NCBI GenBank assembly: GCA_032988165.1
Contig: JANTQF010000365.1
Location: forward strand, 1-35,062
Reading direction: 5' to 3'
Length of the DNA stretch: 35,062 nt
Origin: Emmonsiellopsis sp. PD_33
Taxonomy: Eukaryota; Ascomycota; Eurotiomycetes; Onygenales; Ajellomycetaceae
The position numbers were made by a program, and so were the translations under genes. The notes beneath the pieces were generated by a model. The model searched no databases and had not been told where the DNA came from. It worked only from the letters and a program-made list of their open reading frames with translations. Positions 1-9,309 of this stretch are shown here, in pieces (positions within the stretch are counted from its first letter, which is position 1; every line of letters starts with the position of its first letter).

Positions 1-123
1 AATTCTGTGAATAAATACCGTTCCGGCCTCTAACGGGTACGGACTGTTTTTTTTTTTCAAGCAGGAGCCGCTAAACGAGGTTCCCCGGAGTGAGTGGAGT
101 TCAGACGGGTTCTCTTCCGACCC
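1..123. other. Degraded Illumina P7 index adapter and read-through junk at contig end
   Basis: Positions 58-81 match the 24-base P7 flow-cell oligo at 18 of 24 positions. Positions 90-123 match the 34-base TruSeq read-2 primer at 29 of 34. The 8 bases between them (82-89) are exactly one index long, so the whole 66-base spacing is right. The T-run before base 58 is what adapter read-through followed by a poly-A tail looks like on the opposite strand. Bases 1-45 have no recognisable content. None of this should be read as genome sequence. Matches were counted by hand against adapters known from memory. Confidence 0.9.
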
Positions 124-1062
124 CCCCCCCAAACCCAACCCCCCCCCCCCCCCCCCCACATCTATAGCGCACTACATAACCACATACATACATCGGGTCC
201 TTCGTACACACTACTACAGTCTACATCCATCATGCACGCCGGCCTCTCAACCACTACTTGCCTCCCCCGCCGACTTGAATTGAACACCAGCTCGCTCAGG
301 GGTACATGTAGAACGATACCTCTGTGCGAGTGGATATGTAGGTCGGGTCGGGTCGGGTATGTCCGCGACTGCATGCATCTAGATATCTATGTATATCTGT
401 CTGCGGCTCGGGTTCGGGGTATGTTCGGGGATTTGAGGGGAGGAGGTACATGTGTATGTCCTGTAACGTGAGTGAGGAGGGGAGGGAGGGTATGGGATTC
501 CCGACGGCGTGTGGGTGGGTGTTTGTTTCCCTCTCCCGAGCTAGGAGAGCAAATGGAGATGGGGCGGAATTGGAGATATTTTCAGAACTGGTTAGAGGGC
601 GGAGAGGAAAGGGGGGAAACCTGAATGTTAAAGTCTTTTGTGATGGTAGGCTGTGGTGTTGAGCTCTCCCTATCTTGCAGAAACAAAGGGGGAAAATAGT
701 GACGAGAAAAGAAATATGTAGTTGGTTACAGGGGTACAGGGATATATTATATATGTCATGTAACCAAATATGTTACTTGAGAATTTGAGTCTTTTGTATC
801 TAAAAATGCATATGAAAACTCTCTAGCAGTAAAAGGAAATAAAATAACCAAAGATGGATCGTAGATCCCACAACGCCAAACTTTATGTTTAAAAAAAGAA
901 ATCCCATCATAGATCCGTCAGCCGTTGAGAATTGCATGGATAGATAAATGGATGGATGGATGTTGGAGTCCAAGGGGGGGGGGGGGTATCCGATCTAAGA
1001 AAGCCAGCCCCCCACACGCAAAGCAGAAAAATCACGTCTATCGTTTAAATTACCCGCATCAA
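124..1062. other. Low-complexity intergenic DNA downstream of MET2
   Basis: No gene is supported here. The stretch starts with an impure poly-C run (to about 157). It then holds a short GGGTC repeat (342-358), a G-rich segment with a G-quadruplex-type pattern (479-496), a GGAT/GATA microsatellite (about 935-963) and a 13-G homopolymer (974-986). The part next to 1062 is presumably the 3' UTR of MET2, which is read on the minus strand. The short open frames here are compositionally biased and have no recognisable domain. Confidence 0.6.
974..986 (+). repeat. 13-base G homopolymer
   Basis: Thirteen consecutive G bases lie about 75 bp downstream of the MET2 stop codon, next to a GGAT-type microsatellite at 935-963. 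Length calls in such runs are unreliable. Confidence 0.8.
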
Positions 1063-2686
1063 TCACCAAGCGGTTATATCCTCCACCTCCGCCTCACCGA
1101 ACGTACTGCTCTTCGTCAGTTTACCCACCGAATCAACCACAGCACCAAGATCAGCTCCTGGCCCACCCATAATATCAGGCAACACCTCTCTGAAAAACTC
1201 CAGAATGTGCCGGTTAACCTGCTCAAACTGGAGGAGGAAAGCATCATGCCCTTCTGGACTGTCAATCGTCCTCAACCGCGAATCAGGAATTCCATCTGCG
1301 ATCTCCTGCTGCTCAGCGAAGGTGAAGAGACCGTCGCTCTCAATGCCAATTACCAGTGCTGGCTGCTGGATTTGCGAAAGCGCATCCTTTACGGGGGTTT
1401 TCGATGAGGGATCTGCGCGGTGTCTGGAGACGTCGTGTGTATCGAGTTTGCGCGTGATGGCGATGTAGCAGTTGCTGTCGAAGCGTTTGACGAATTTCTG
1501 GCCCTGATAACGTAGGTACGACTGCGCGGAGAAGTACGTGGTTGGGCGTTTGCCGTCGGAAGAGGCGGGTGAAGCTGGCGAGGCGGGGGCAGCGAAGAGG
1601 GTTGTGCCGTTGAATTGGGGGTCTGTGAATACCATCTCGGGTTGTGGAGCGGCTGTGACATGTCGAGTGCTCTTGTGGCCATCGTTATGGACTGCCAAAT
1701 GCTCATTCGGAGGTGTGGGGAGTCGAGTTGTGCCGCTGATATTTTGCCGCTTGGATGGGTCGGGAACATTCCTGCCAAAGCGGGATTCGAACGAGTCTCG
1801 ACTTCGATAGGTGAGAAGCGCTGACATGCGCGCAGCACCCAAGCCAGTCGCGGGAGGATCGTCGAATGAATAATACCCATCCTCATACTTGGGGTCACTA
1901 TAAATACTCTGCCGTTGTGCCTCTCCCCAGCTTATACCCCACGCGGAGTGACGACTCGACGTTGCGATGGGTACGATACTCCGTACATAATCTTTGCCAA
2001 AAAACGCATATTCCAGAACAAGCATGCCACCCATGGAGCCTCCTACAACAGCAGCGATTTGGCGGACACCTAAATCGTCCAGAACAAGCTTGTGAATCCT
2101 GTGCGCAAGAATTCCGTTAGCCCATGACTACCCAAGTCCATTTCAAAGAATCATGCATACCGAACATCGTCCCTAATCGTTGTCAAAGGGAACTCGGGTC
2201 CATATCTCCCCTTGGTCTCATCCCCATCTCGATTCGTAACAGCGCTCGCGCTACCATATGGACTTCCCAGACTATTCAGGCAGATGATGAAAAATCTGGT
2301 GATATCAAATGCTTGCCCAGGACCGCCCATCAATGGACCCCACCAGTCACTGACATCCGCGCTACCGCTGAGGGCATGGCAGATGACTAGTGCATTGTCT
2401 CGCGAGGGCGATAGTTTGCCTCTGGTTGTATATGCGATGGGGACATTGTGTAGTGTCACTCCGGATTCGAGGGTGAACGAGGGGATGATGGCAAAGGATT
2501 GATCGGTTATCAGGGCCGCGAACGGGTTCTCAGGTTGCGACGAGGCTCTCTCTACGGGATTTAGTAGCTGTTCACTCCAGGGTGCGGCTTTTGCTTTTCA
2601 AAGAGGTGCAGGCGCAAGGGGGGGTGGGGGAGGGAATACTGACGGTATTGGGAGCCGATTTCGGCTCCGCTCTCTTGGGAACCCAT
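1063..2686 (-). CDS. met2: Homoserine O-acetyltransferase (methionine biosynthesis)
   Basis: The enzyme transfers acetyl from acetyl-CoA to L-homoserine, committing it to methionine synthesis. The model has three minus-strand exons, 2686-2644, 2593-2161 and 2098-1063, giving 503 residues (yeast Met2 is 486). Introns are 50 and 62 bp; the second has a clear CTAAC branch site and rejoins ...RDDVR to IHKLV.... The protein is an alpha/beta hydrolase: the nucleophile elbow GGSMGG carries Ser180, and the remaining triad members fit as Asp414 (ESDGLF) and His443 (EGHDAF). Residues about 270-345 form a low-complexity insert rich in P, A and S, usual for fungal versions. The short first exon is the least certain part: its donor is GTCAGT, a non-standard but usable form, chosen because the joined frame is open and an in-frame stop lies in the intron. 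The family also contains deacetylcephalosporin C and serine O-acetyltransferases; the overall N-terminal match favours MET2. A CYS3-type site lies upstream. Confidence 0.94.
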
Positions 2687-2861
2687 CAGGCGTGGACGGG
2701 GCGATTAAAGGAATTGAGGGATAAATCTCTAAATTGACGGCACAGAAGTTATTGATATCACAGAGATAGAGGGGTCTGGGGAGAAAAAGCAGGATGACGA
2801 ACGAGCGGGGAGTTGAGTCAAAGCCGGACCGACGAGGGCGATTTTCGGAACGAAATCCATG

Positions 2862-2871
2862 ATGATACCAT
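2862..2871. promoter_or_regulatory. CYS3/MetR-type bZIP binding site upstream of MET2
   Basis: ATGATACCAT matches the palindromic consensus ATGRYRYCAT, known for Neurospora CYS3 and Aspergillus MetR, at every position. It lies about 175 bp upstream of the MET2 start codon. These bZIP factors activate sulfur-assimilation genes on sulfur limitation, so the site fits the gene it precedes. That it is functional is inference. Confidence 0.6.
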
Positions 2872-2877
2872 CTCGGG

Positions 2878-2882
2878 CCAAT
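2878..2882 (+). promoter_or_regulatory. CCAAT box in the MET2 promoter
   Basis: CCAATCA, the preferred form for the fungal CCAAT-binding complex (Hap/AnCF), lies 7 bp from the CYS3-type site and about 190 bp upstream of the MET2 start. Confidence 0.4.
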
Positions 2883-5130
2883 CAGAGCGCGCCAAGCCGG
2901 CCCTGACAGATGTGCCGGACAATCCTTTTTCCACAACCCCATTCCGGACTAGCGGAGATCTAAAGTTTGGGAATGTGTCTTAGCATTTGGCTGACTAAGC
3001 CATGGACTGGTCGAGGAAGTTGAGGAACTGGCAATTGTTGAGATAACCATTGAGAAGTTTATTTAATTCTTGAAAACTGCCTCAGACATATGTGACCAAG
3101 CTGGCCTGTTACGTAAACCTGAAACAATTAACGGCGTGCACTGTGACACAGAGAAATCTGGAAAGACAAAAGACAAAACGGGTTCCACGAACACCTAAGA
3201 GAAGACACTAGCTGTGAGTCTGCATCCAATATTGTACAGTATTGCACTAGGACAGCGGCTGGTGAACATGATAGGTATGTTCGGGCTACGGCAGGAACGG
3301 CCGAAACCCTAGTAATCCTCCTCCGGATGAAATGACCTTGCTGTTCGATGCTTCCATCAGCGGCTGGTAGGGCAGGATGAGAGAGATATGATGATGTTAG
3401 CTGCGGGCGTTTGCTTAGTTCCCATGCGGAGTGCAAAATTGACGAATTGGAATTCGATTTGTAATGCTTTAAAAAAACGGCGATAGGGAGCGCAACCACT
3501 GTTGAGATCTAGCCTTGTAGGCTGGTACGGGTAGCTCGACCAGCGTATACTAGCCCAGTATGTTGGCAAACGAACGGTGGAACAGAGATTAATCATAGAA
3601 TTGGCTGGATACTCTAAGCACTGGACTGTTTGTAACAAATTGCAAGCGAGTCTTCGAGGACAATCCTCTTCAGCAACGCCTATCAAAGATCGGTTGGTCT
3701 TCCACATGACTAGGTATGAACCAAAATTGGTCTCACTATGGCCCAAAATGAGATGCTTCTATGAATGCCCAAGGACGTCAAGTTCTAGATTTCAAGAGGC
3801 TAGATGGGCTCCATGATACCACGATAGCTCCATCCAACCTGAGAAAAAGTTGGCAACCGGTCCAGCGGGGCATTCAGACAAACCACATAGAGGACATAAT
3901 GGCCTCTACGAGAGTTTCACAGAGGGTGCCTTAACAGTCTCCGAGAAGAGAAGGGCCAATTTCCTTTCGCAACACCGGGGATTCGTAATAGACTAGACTC
4001 TTCATAGCTGAGTCAAACCGACGTCGATTGTTCTCTTGACATAAAATTGGCATCAAATCGACAAACTTCTGTGTGCTTGACCCTAATACTGGCCCTGAGA
4101 GTGGAAATGAATGACGAAATGGAAATCAAACGGATGCATTGCTAACTTTTAAGTATGGCAAAGGAACAAGGCCGAATTCCCCGAAAACGGTACCCTTGGA
4201 AAAATATGCAGCATGGCAAAAGAAATAGCGTCAAGACGATATGTGAGATTGGCCACGGTGACCGGAAACAGTAACGCTAGTGAAGCACAAGGGGTGGTAT
4301 AAACGTCATATCATGGCCAGGTTTCTGTGTGCAGGTATCACTTCTGGCGCTTGTCGCGTAGAAAAGACATTGGGATGTCGTGTGGTACCGATAGGAACCT
4401 TAATCCTAAGTTAGAGAACGTCAGAAATCATCGTTAAGCAAAAAAAGTTAGATTTGCTCAATCTCAGGGGTACAGAGGCGATATTCATGGATAGTGGTTG
4501 CAGGCCACGACTGTCAGCTTTTGATTGCTTTACGGCTGGGTGCCTTCAAAATTTGACCGGGGTATTTTCGGATTTGGGTAATTAGGAGTAACATCCCCTG
4601 GTTTCCTTTTTTTTTCTTTTGTGTTTCATTCTTTATTCCTTTCTGTCTTGTTCCGATGATGTCAAGGTTTGTTGAAAATTAAAGTTTCCGTCACAGGCGA
4701 AACTGACTTTTCGCAACCGTTGGCATATTCTGGGCTTAACAAACGAAGGGCCTCTAGTTATCTACTCCCAGATTTTTAATTCGCCTCGGTGGGGAATATC
4801 AGTGTAATTTTGCATTCGTTCGCCCGTCCTTCTTTTTTATCGATGATGTAGTGTTCCCTTTCTGGGAACGCCCTGGCTACGAACCCTGGAATTTGCCAGG
4901 TACTCGCCGCGACGTCATTTAATCATTCCGTTATTCCAAGCCCAAATTTTTTTGACAAAGAATAAAAGGCTACTGAAAGCACGGTTTCTAGAACAATGTC
5001 AGTTTGTTGATTCATTCTTACTGTGAAAATATTTCATACTCTCACCAGCCCATTCCTTCCCATCTCCACGTCCCGCGTTATCTTCAAGGCAACAACTAGT
5101 TTACTAAATCCATAAGCACGGCTGTCCATA

Positions 5131-5769
5131 ATGGGCTTAGCGGAGCATCCATACGGAAATAGACGCAGACGTTCAGCCCTCATTCCAAGCGGCGTGTGCC
5201 TATCACCAGAGGAAGAAGCACTACTTGTCGGCCGTATCGGATACAGGCCTATCCCTCCCCCAGATTCTATAAGATCCGACTGGCTCTCACCCCATCTTGA
5301 AGATACCAAAACCGACGGAGCTGGGAAAAGCAAAGTGTGGGGACCAGAGGAGGACCTAAAAGAGGAAGAGGCCGTGAGAAAATGGGTGGATGCGCAGAAA
5401 AGTCCAGATCGCGCGAAAGATCGATTCGCAAGGGGGCGCGAGTTGAGCATGCCGGACGAGGAGAGCGTAGGGAGCGGGAAGCAAACCGAAGACCCGACTG
5501 TATACGCCGCTACGGTCAAGTCAGACAACCCGAAAAATGAGCTGCCCAGTCGACCTCCTCCGCCTCCCATGAAAATCGATATTCCCCATATGAGCGAGGT
5601 GAAATCATTAAAGACCATCCCCCGTCGGGCTCCCGATCCAACTCCACCACCACCTGCGACATGGGCACTGGGCCAAAACGAAGGAGTTGTCTCGCCCTCC
5701 AGATGTGTTTTCAATTCATTAGTGCCAGAGACCGACGTGTCACCCCGTGACTTATCAGGCACTGCATAA
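5131..5769 (+). CDS. Hypothetical proline-rich, charged protein
   Basis: I do not recognise this family. A single open frame of 212 residues starts at the ATG at 5131. The protein is hydrophilic: a basic patch (GNRRRRS) near residue 10, an acidic and lysine-rich middle (about 65-105), then two proline tracts (SRPPPPPM, about residue 146, and PTPPPP, about 172). There is no signal peptide, membrane segment or cysteine cluster, so a disordered nuclear or cytosolic protein is the natural reading. A longer antisense frame (5034-5762) is glycine/serine-rich with a composition typical of a shadow frame. The plus-strand frame is preferred for its K/E content and the TATA-like sequence upstream. It may be one exon of a larger gene; no downstream exon could be attached. 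Confidence 0.5.
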   Translation: MGLAEHPYGNRRRRSALIPSGVCLSPEEEALLVGRIGYRPIPPPDSIRSDWLSPHLEDTKTDGAGKSKVWGPEEDLKEEEAVRKWVDAQKSPDRAKDRFARGRELSMPDEESVGSGKQTEDPTVYAATVKSDNPKNELPSRPPPPPMKIDIPHMSEVKSLKTIPRRAPDPTPPPPATWALGQNEGVVSPSRCVFNSLVPETDVSPRDLSGTA

Positions 5770-6252
5770 AAGGTTGTGAGGTTATTCGCCGACGGGTATT
5801 GGGTGTAGGTTTGTGTAGCGGCGGCGCCTGGTGTTCAGGGAGTGTATTAACGTATTGATAGCGGCATTAGCGATAGTTTGTTGCTGAGCGTTTTGACTGA
5901 ATGAATCGATTGATAGCGAGTATGATCCACGTCCTAACATCCAAACTCCAGGAGGGATGTTCGTTCTTGAAGTCGGAGGAAGTTCCAAGGCTAGGGCCAG
6001 CTATGACGCTAGGCCCATCCCGGCCTAGCGTGTCCCCTTACATCATCCACCAGAATTGCTTGGCATTTCCGCGTAAATTCCCCGTCTTTTTGTTCTCGCC
6101 TCACGCTGCCAACCTCCTCGACGACAACGCGCTGCATCTCTCGCAACTCCCGGTCATGGCACGCTAGCTTTACACCGAATTGTTTACATTTACATCCATT
6201 ATCGCCAATATCCCTATATCCCCTATCCCGCAACGTTCTCCAATTCGCCGCC
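5770..6252. promoter_or_regulatory. Intergenic region and promoter of the acinus-type gene
   Basis: This 483 bp region separates two plus-strand genes and must hold the 3' end of the first and the promoter of the second. It contains a perfect 10-bp inverted repeat (6006-6031). The 100 bp before the ATG at 6253 is pyrimidine-rich, as usual for fungal leaders. Confidence 0.5.
6006..6031. repeat. Perfect 10-bp inverted repeat with 6-nt spacer
   Basis: ACGCTAGGCC (6006-6015) is followed by 6 bases and then its exact reverse complement GGCCTAGCGT (6022-6031). It lies 222 bp upstream of the acinus-type start codon. It could be a site for a dimeric regulator or a DNA/RNA hairpin; function is unknown. 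Confidence 0.75.
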
Positions 6253-8130
6253 ATGGCGGACTACGCCAGCTGGAAGGTGGCCGACTTGAAGGCGGAGTTG
6301 AAACGACGCGGCATTCCTCAGACTGGTCTCCGGCTTAAGCAGCATTTCATTGACCGTTTGGTGGAAGCTGATGCGAGCGCCCAGCCAGAGCCTTCTGCCC
6401 AAGCGCCTCCCACCAATGAACCGGAACAACCTCCCAACGAGGTCCAACCCCCGAGCCAAGATGTCCCCGAAACCGCGGAGAAGCAAACTGAAGTACCCGA
6501 ACCGGTGGCTGAACCAGCCCCGGTGGCACCAGAGCCCGTGTCGCGTGCTCCAGCGGAAGATATAGCCATGAAGGATGCGGGAGAGCTAGGAGCGATTGAG
6601 CAACATGCAGCCATCCCTGAAGGGCCTTCCATCGAATCGAAAGAGCCCACCCAAGAAGTCACACGCGAGGAACCTTCGAGAGAACAAGAAGCTCCTAGTG
6701 AACCTGCAGAGAAGGCCGCCGCCTCTGCTCCATCCCCTAAACCCCAGAAACAAGAACCAGAATCGGCCCCAGTCCCCTCCGAAGACAAGAGCGCATCCCC
6801 AGATGCAGACGACTCCAGGAAAAGAAAACGACGAAGCCAGAGCCCGCCCCCATCTCCCAGAACCGCTGCGCTGAAGAAGGCTAAAGCTGAGGATGGATTG
6901 CCACGAGTGGTATTGAAGGAGGGTGATGTGGAGGTGGAAGTTGCAAAAGTCCAGGATACCGACACGGAAATGGCAGGTGTTGAAAAAACGAAGGTGCCCG
7001 AAGAGCCTCAACCTGCTCCGGAGGCCGAACCTCCAGCCATCCAAGAACCCGGAGCTGCTCCGAACGAGGGTGTTCAGACTGAGACAACGGAACAGACCTC
7101 AGCGGAAGCTGATGTTGAAAGATCGGAGGAATCACACGCTAACAAACAGGCCGCTGGTGATGCGCGTTTCAAAAGTCTATTCCCTGTCGCAAACGGTGGT
7201 CGCGCTCGATCCCCTTCGCCTCCTAAGGCATTGGCGGAGCAAGTGGAGGAAGATCGCATCGTGTCGCCCGCGCTTCATCCTGCAACCACATCCTTGTATA
7301 TTCGCAACTTCATGCGACCATTACAGCCCACTAGCCTCAAAAAGCACCTCGCCTCCCTCGCTACTCCCCCTTCTTCCGCTGCTGACCCCGACACCATCCT
7401 CGATTTCTTTTTGGATTCAATAAAAACACACTGCCTTGTTACCTTCACAAATATCTCTGCCGCCTCCCGCGTCCGCTCCGCACTGCACGGGACGATATGG
7501 CCCGACGAAAGAACGCGCAAACCCCTCTGGGTCGATTTTGTACCGGAAGAAAAGGTCAAGGAGTGGATTGGTATTGAGCAAGATGCCGGCAACGCTGCAC
7601 GCGGAGCACCACGCTGGGAGGTCGTGTACGACGAAACCGACCGGGGCGTGACAGCTTCGCTCCAAGAAGCCAGCTCTACAAACCATGCTCCCCCTCGCGG
7701 CCGCGATGTCAATCTCCAACTAGGTCGAGAACCACCCTTAGGACCTCGTGCAACGCATGGGCCCCGCCGGGACAGCCAAGCAGGCCCACCACCCGCTGCG
7801 CCTACCCGCTACGGCGGTGAGGGGTTCAAAGCACTCGATGACCGGTTCCTCTCGACCACTGCGAAACCCAAACTCTACTATCTCCCCGTTCCTGCAGAGG
7901 TGTCTGATAAGCGACTTGACCGCTTTGCAGACCTTAAGCGGGCAGGACCGACACGTCGACCAGGCGGTGATGAGATGCGCAAGTATACGTTTGAAGATAC
8001 GGATTTCTTTGTTGACCGGGGCGCGGAATACGGGAACCGCGGTGCTCGTCGGAGGGGCGGTAGAGGCGGTGGTGGTGGTGGAGGAGGTGGCCGGTGGAGA
8101 GATCGTGATGATCGAAGCTGGCGGAGGTAA
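6253..8130 (+). CDS. Acinus-type SAP/RRM protein, ASAP complex subunit
   Basis: Acinus joins RNPS1 and SAP18 in the ASAP complex, which attaches to the exon junction complex and acts in splicing and mRNA fate in the nucleus. The single-exon frame gives 625 residues. A SAP DNA/RNA-binding helix pair is at about 5-40 (WKVADLKAELKRRG). A long E/P/A-rich disordered region follows, with a bipartite-like NLS (RKRKRRSQSP) near 189. An RRM occupies about 341-445 (LYIRNFMRPL... as RNP2; HCLVTF as RNP1; LHGTIWP typical of acinus). The RSB motif that binds RNPS1-SAP18 is at about 520-565 (KALDDRF...KLYYLPV). The tail is an RGG/poly-G segment (about 595-625). The order SAP-RRM-RSB is that of animal acinus; here it rests on motif reading, not a search. 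It converges with THO2. Confidence 0.85.
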   Translation: MADYASWKVADLKAELKRRGIPQTGLRLKQHFIDRLVEADASAQPEPSAQAPPTNEPEQPPNEVQPPSQDVPETAEKQTEVPEPVAEPAPVAPEPVSRAPAEDIAMKDAGELGAIEQHAAIPEGPSIESKEPTQEVTREEPSREQEAPSEPAEKAAASAPSPKPQKQEPESAPVPSEDKSASPDADDSRKRKRRSQSPPPSPRTAALKKAKAEDGLPRVVLKEGDVEVEVAKVQDTDTEMAGVEKTKVPEEPQPAPEAEPPAIQEPGAAPNEGVQTETTEQTSAEADVERSEESHANKQAAGDARFKSLFPVANGGRARSPSPPKALAEQVEEDRIVSPALHPATTSLYIRNFMRPLQPTSLKKHLASLATPPSSAADPDTILDFFLDSIKTHCLVTFTNISAASRVRSALHGTIWPDERTRKPLWVDFVPEEKVKEWIGIEQDAGNAARGAPRWEVVYDETDRGVTASLQEASSTNHAPPRGRDVNLQLGREPPLGPRATHGPRRDSQAGPPPAAPTRYGGEGFKALDDRFLSTTAKPKLYYLPVPAEVSDKRLDRFADLKRAGPTRRPGGDEMRKYTFEDTDFFVDRGAEYGNRGARRRGGRGGGGGGGGGRWRDRDDRSWRR

Positions 8131-9309
8131 AATGTATGCCTGCTTGGTTGGAAAAATTGAGTCAATAACCACCGAACTGGATCAATTAGGTTATGTTATG
8201 GGAGGGAAACCACAGTTTAATTTTTTCTTCTTCTAATTCAACTCTGTACCTGATAGGTGCCTATGTTATGTTTTATTAAGGCTGTTTATTTGGATTTCCT
8301 CCTCTTTGGGTCACCAGTCTCTTCCTGCCTGCTTCTCCCGGACTTTTCCTTTCTCCCTCGATCACCCTAGATATGTACGGACGGTTCCTTCGGATATGGG
8401 ATGTGTTTTCTCTTTTGAAAGAGAACTTTCTGTTCCATTCATTACATTCAATCACCGAAAAAAAACTACCCCATTGGTGTGAGTGTATGTATTTTTGTAC
8501 TGTATCTCCTTCCTCCTCATGTAATACCTCATTCTTTATTCCTTTTCATACTCTCATACATAAAACAACTAGGTCACAAGACAAATAAAAGCTGGAATCT
8601 GGATCAAGGCCATTTATGGCATTGTTTAATAGGGGTATTATTTCTGGAGAAGCTAGAGCTGTAAAAATGAAGAGGAAAAATTATCGATAAACCAGACAAT
8701 GAATAAGAATGTGAGGAATAAAGAAAAAAAAAATATATGAAAACATTCTAGTTACTTGAAGAACAATAACTTGGCTGACTGTCTGAGCAGGGAGGAGGAT
8801 ATTATATTTTTAACAGGAGAAATGTAAGAATGGATGCAATCTCAAAAAGAAAAGCCAACCAACAGGTGAATCAAGGAGTTATTTAAAAAAATCATTAATA
8901 GATGATGCTCTTTCACAAAAGGAAATCAGACAATTTAAAACCCAGATGAACATCCACACATGCAATGAAACCAAACAATATGAATCCAATCCAAGAAATA
9001 ACAAAGAAGAAAAGAAAAAAAAAATCCCCGAGTTCTCTCCTTTTTTTTTTTTTGGTTGCAACACCACCCATTTTTCTAACTTCACCAAGTTGCTTGATAT
9101 GACATGATATAACACGGTGGACAGCTTTCGACTCTCTTGACAAATAGGAGACAAAAGTAGGGAGGAAAAGGAGTAAGATGAAAACAAATGAAATAGGTAA
9201 ATGGTAACAGTAGAAAACATAACAAGATTTGTAGAGAGTAAAATAGTACAAGCATACCCACATCCACACTTAATATAACCAAACAATCAATCACTGAATC
9301 ACTCAATCA
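8131..9309. other. AT-rich intergenic region between convergent genes
   Basis: This 1.18 kb region lies between the stop codons of the acinus-type gene and THO2, so it should hold both 3' UTRs and terminators. It is AT-rich with A and T runs (for example 8727-8736 and 9042-9053). The minus-strand frames at 8879-9306 are hydrophobic, low-complexity and unsupported. Nothing else was recognised. Confidence 0.6.

Larger units (their letters stand above)
2687..5130. other. 2.4 kb stretch with no recognisable gene
   Basis: The first about 250 bp is the MET2 promoter. The rest holds only short open frames on both strands (for example 3128-3746) with no domain, no plausible splice-joined coding structure and no tRNA or transposase signature that I can see. 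The last part resembles a promoter: an AT-rich stretch with GAATAAAAGG near 4959 lies about 170 bp upstream of the hypothetical gene at 5131. This is the longest gene-free interval in the window. Confidence 0.55.

Noticed and set aside
121..157. C-rich start as a telomere
   Set aside because: The fungal telomere unit CCCTAA is absent; the run is an impure C homopolymer directly after adapter sequence.
94..471. Open frame of 125 codons at the contig start
   Set aside because: It begins inside the adapter artefact and crosses the poly-C run; composition is repeat-driven.
3128..3816. Overlapping short frames on both strands
   Set aside because: No domain, no splice pattern and no codon bias that I can see.
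5034..5762. Minus-strand frame of 242 codons opposite the hypothetical gene
   Set aside because: Glycine/serine-rich composition, no motif, and complementary to a more coding-like plus-strand frame. Kept as an alternative only.
6318..7044. Long minus-strand frames under the acinus-type gene
   Set aside because: Antisense shadows of E/P/A-rich codons; no domain, and the sense frame has three recognised domains.
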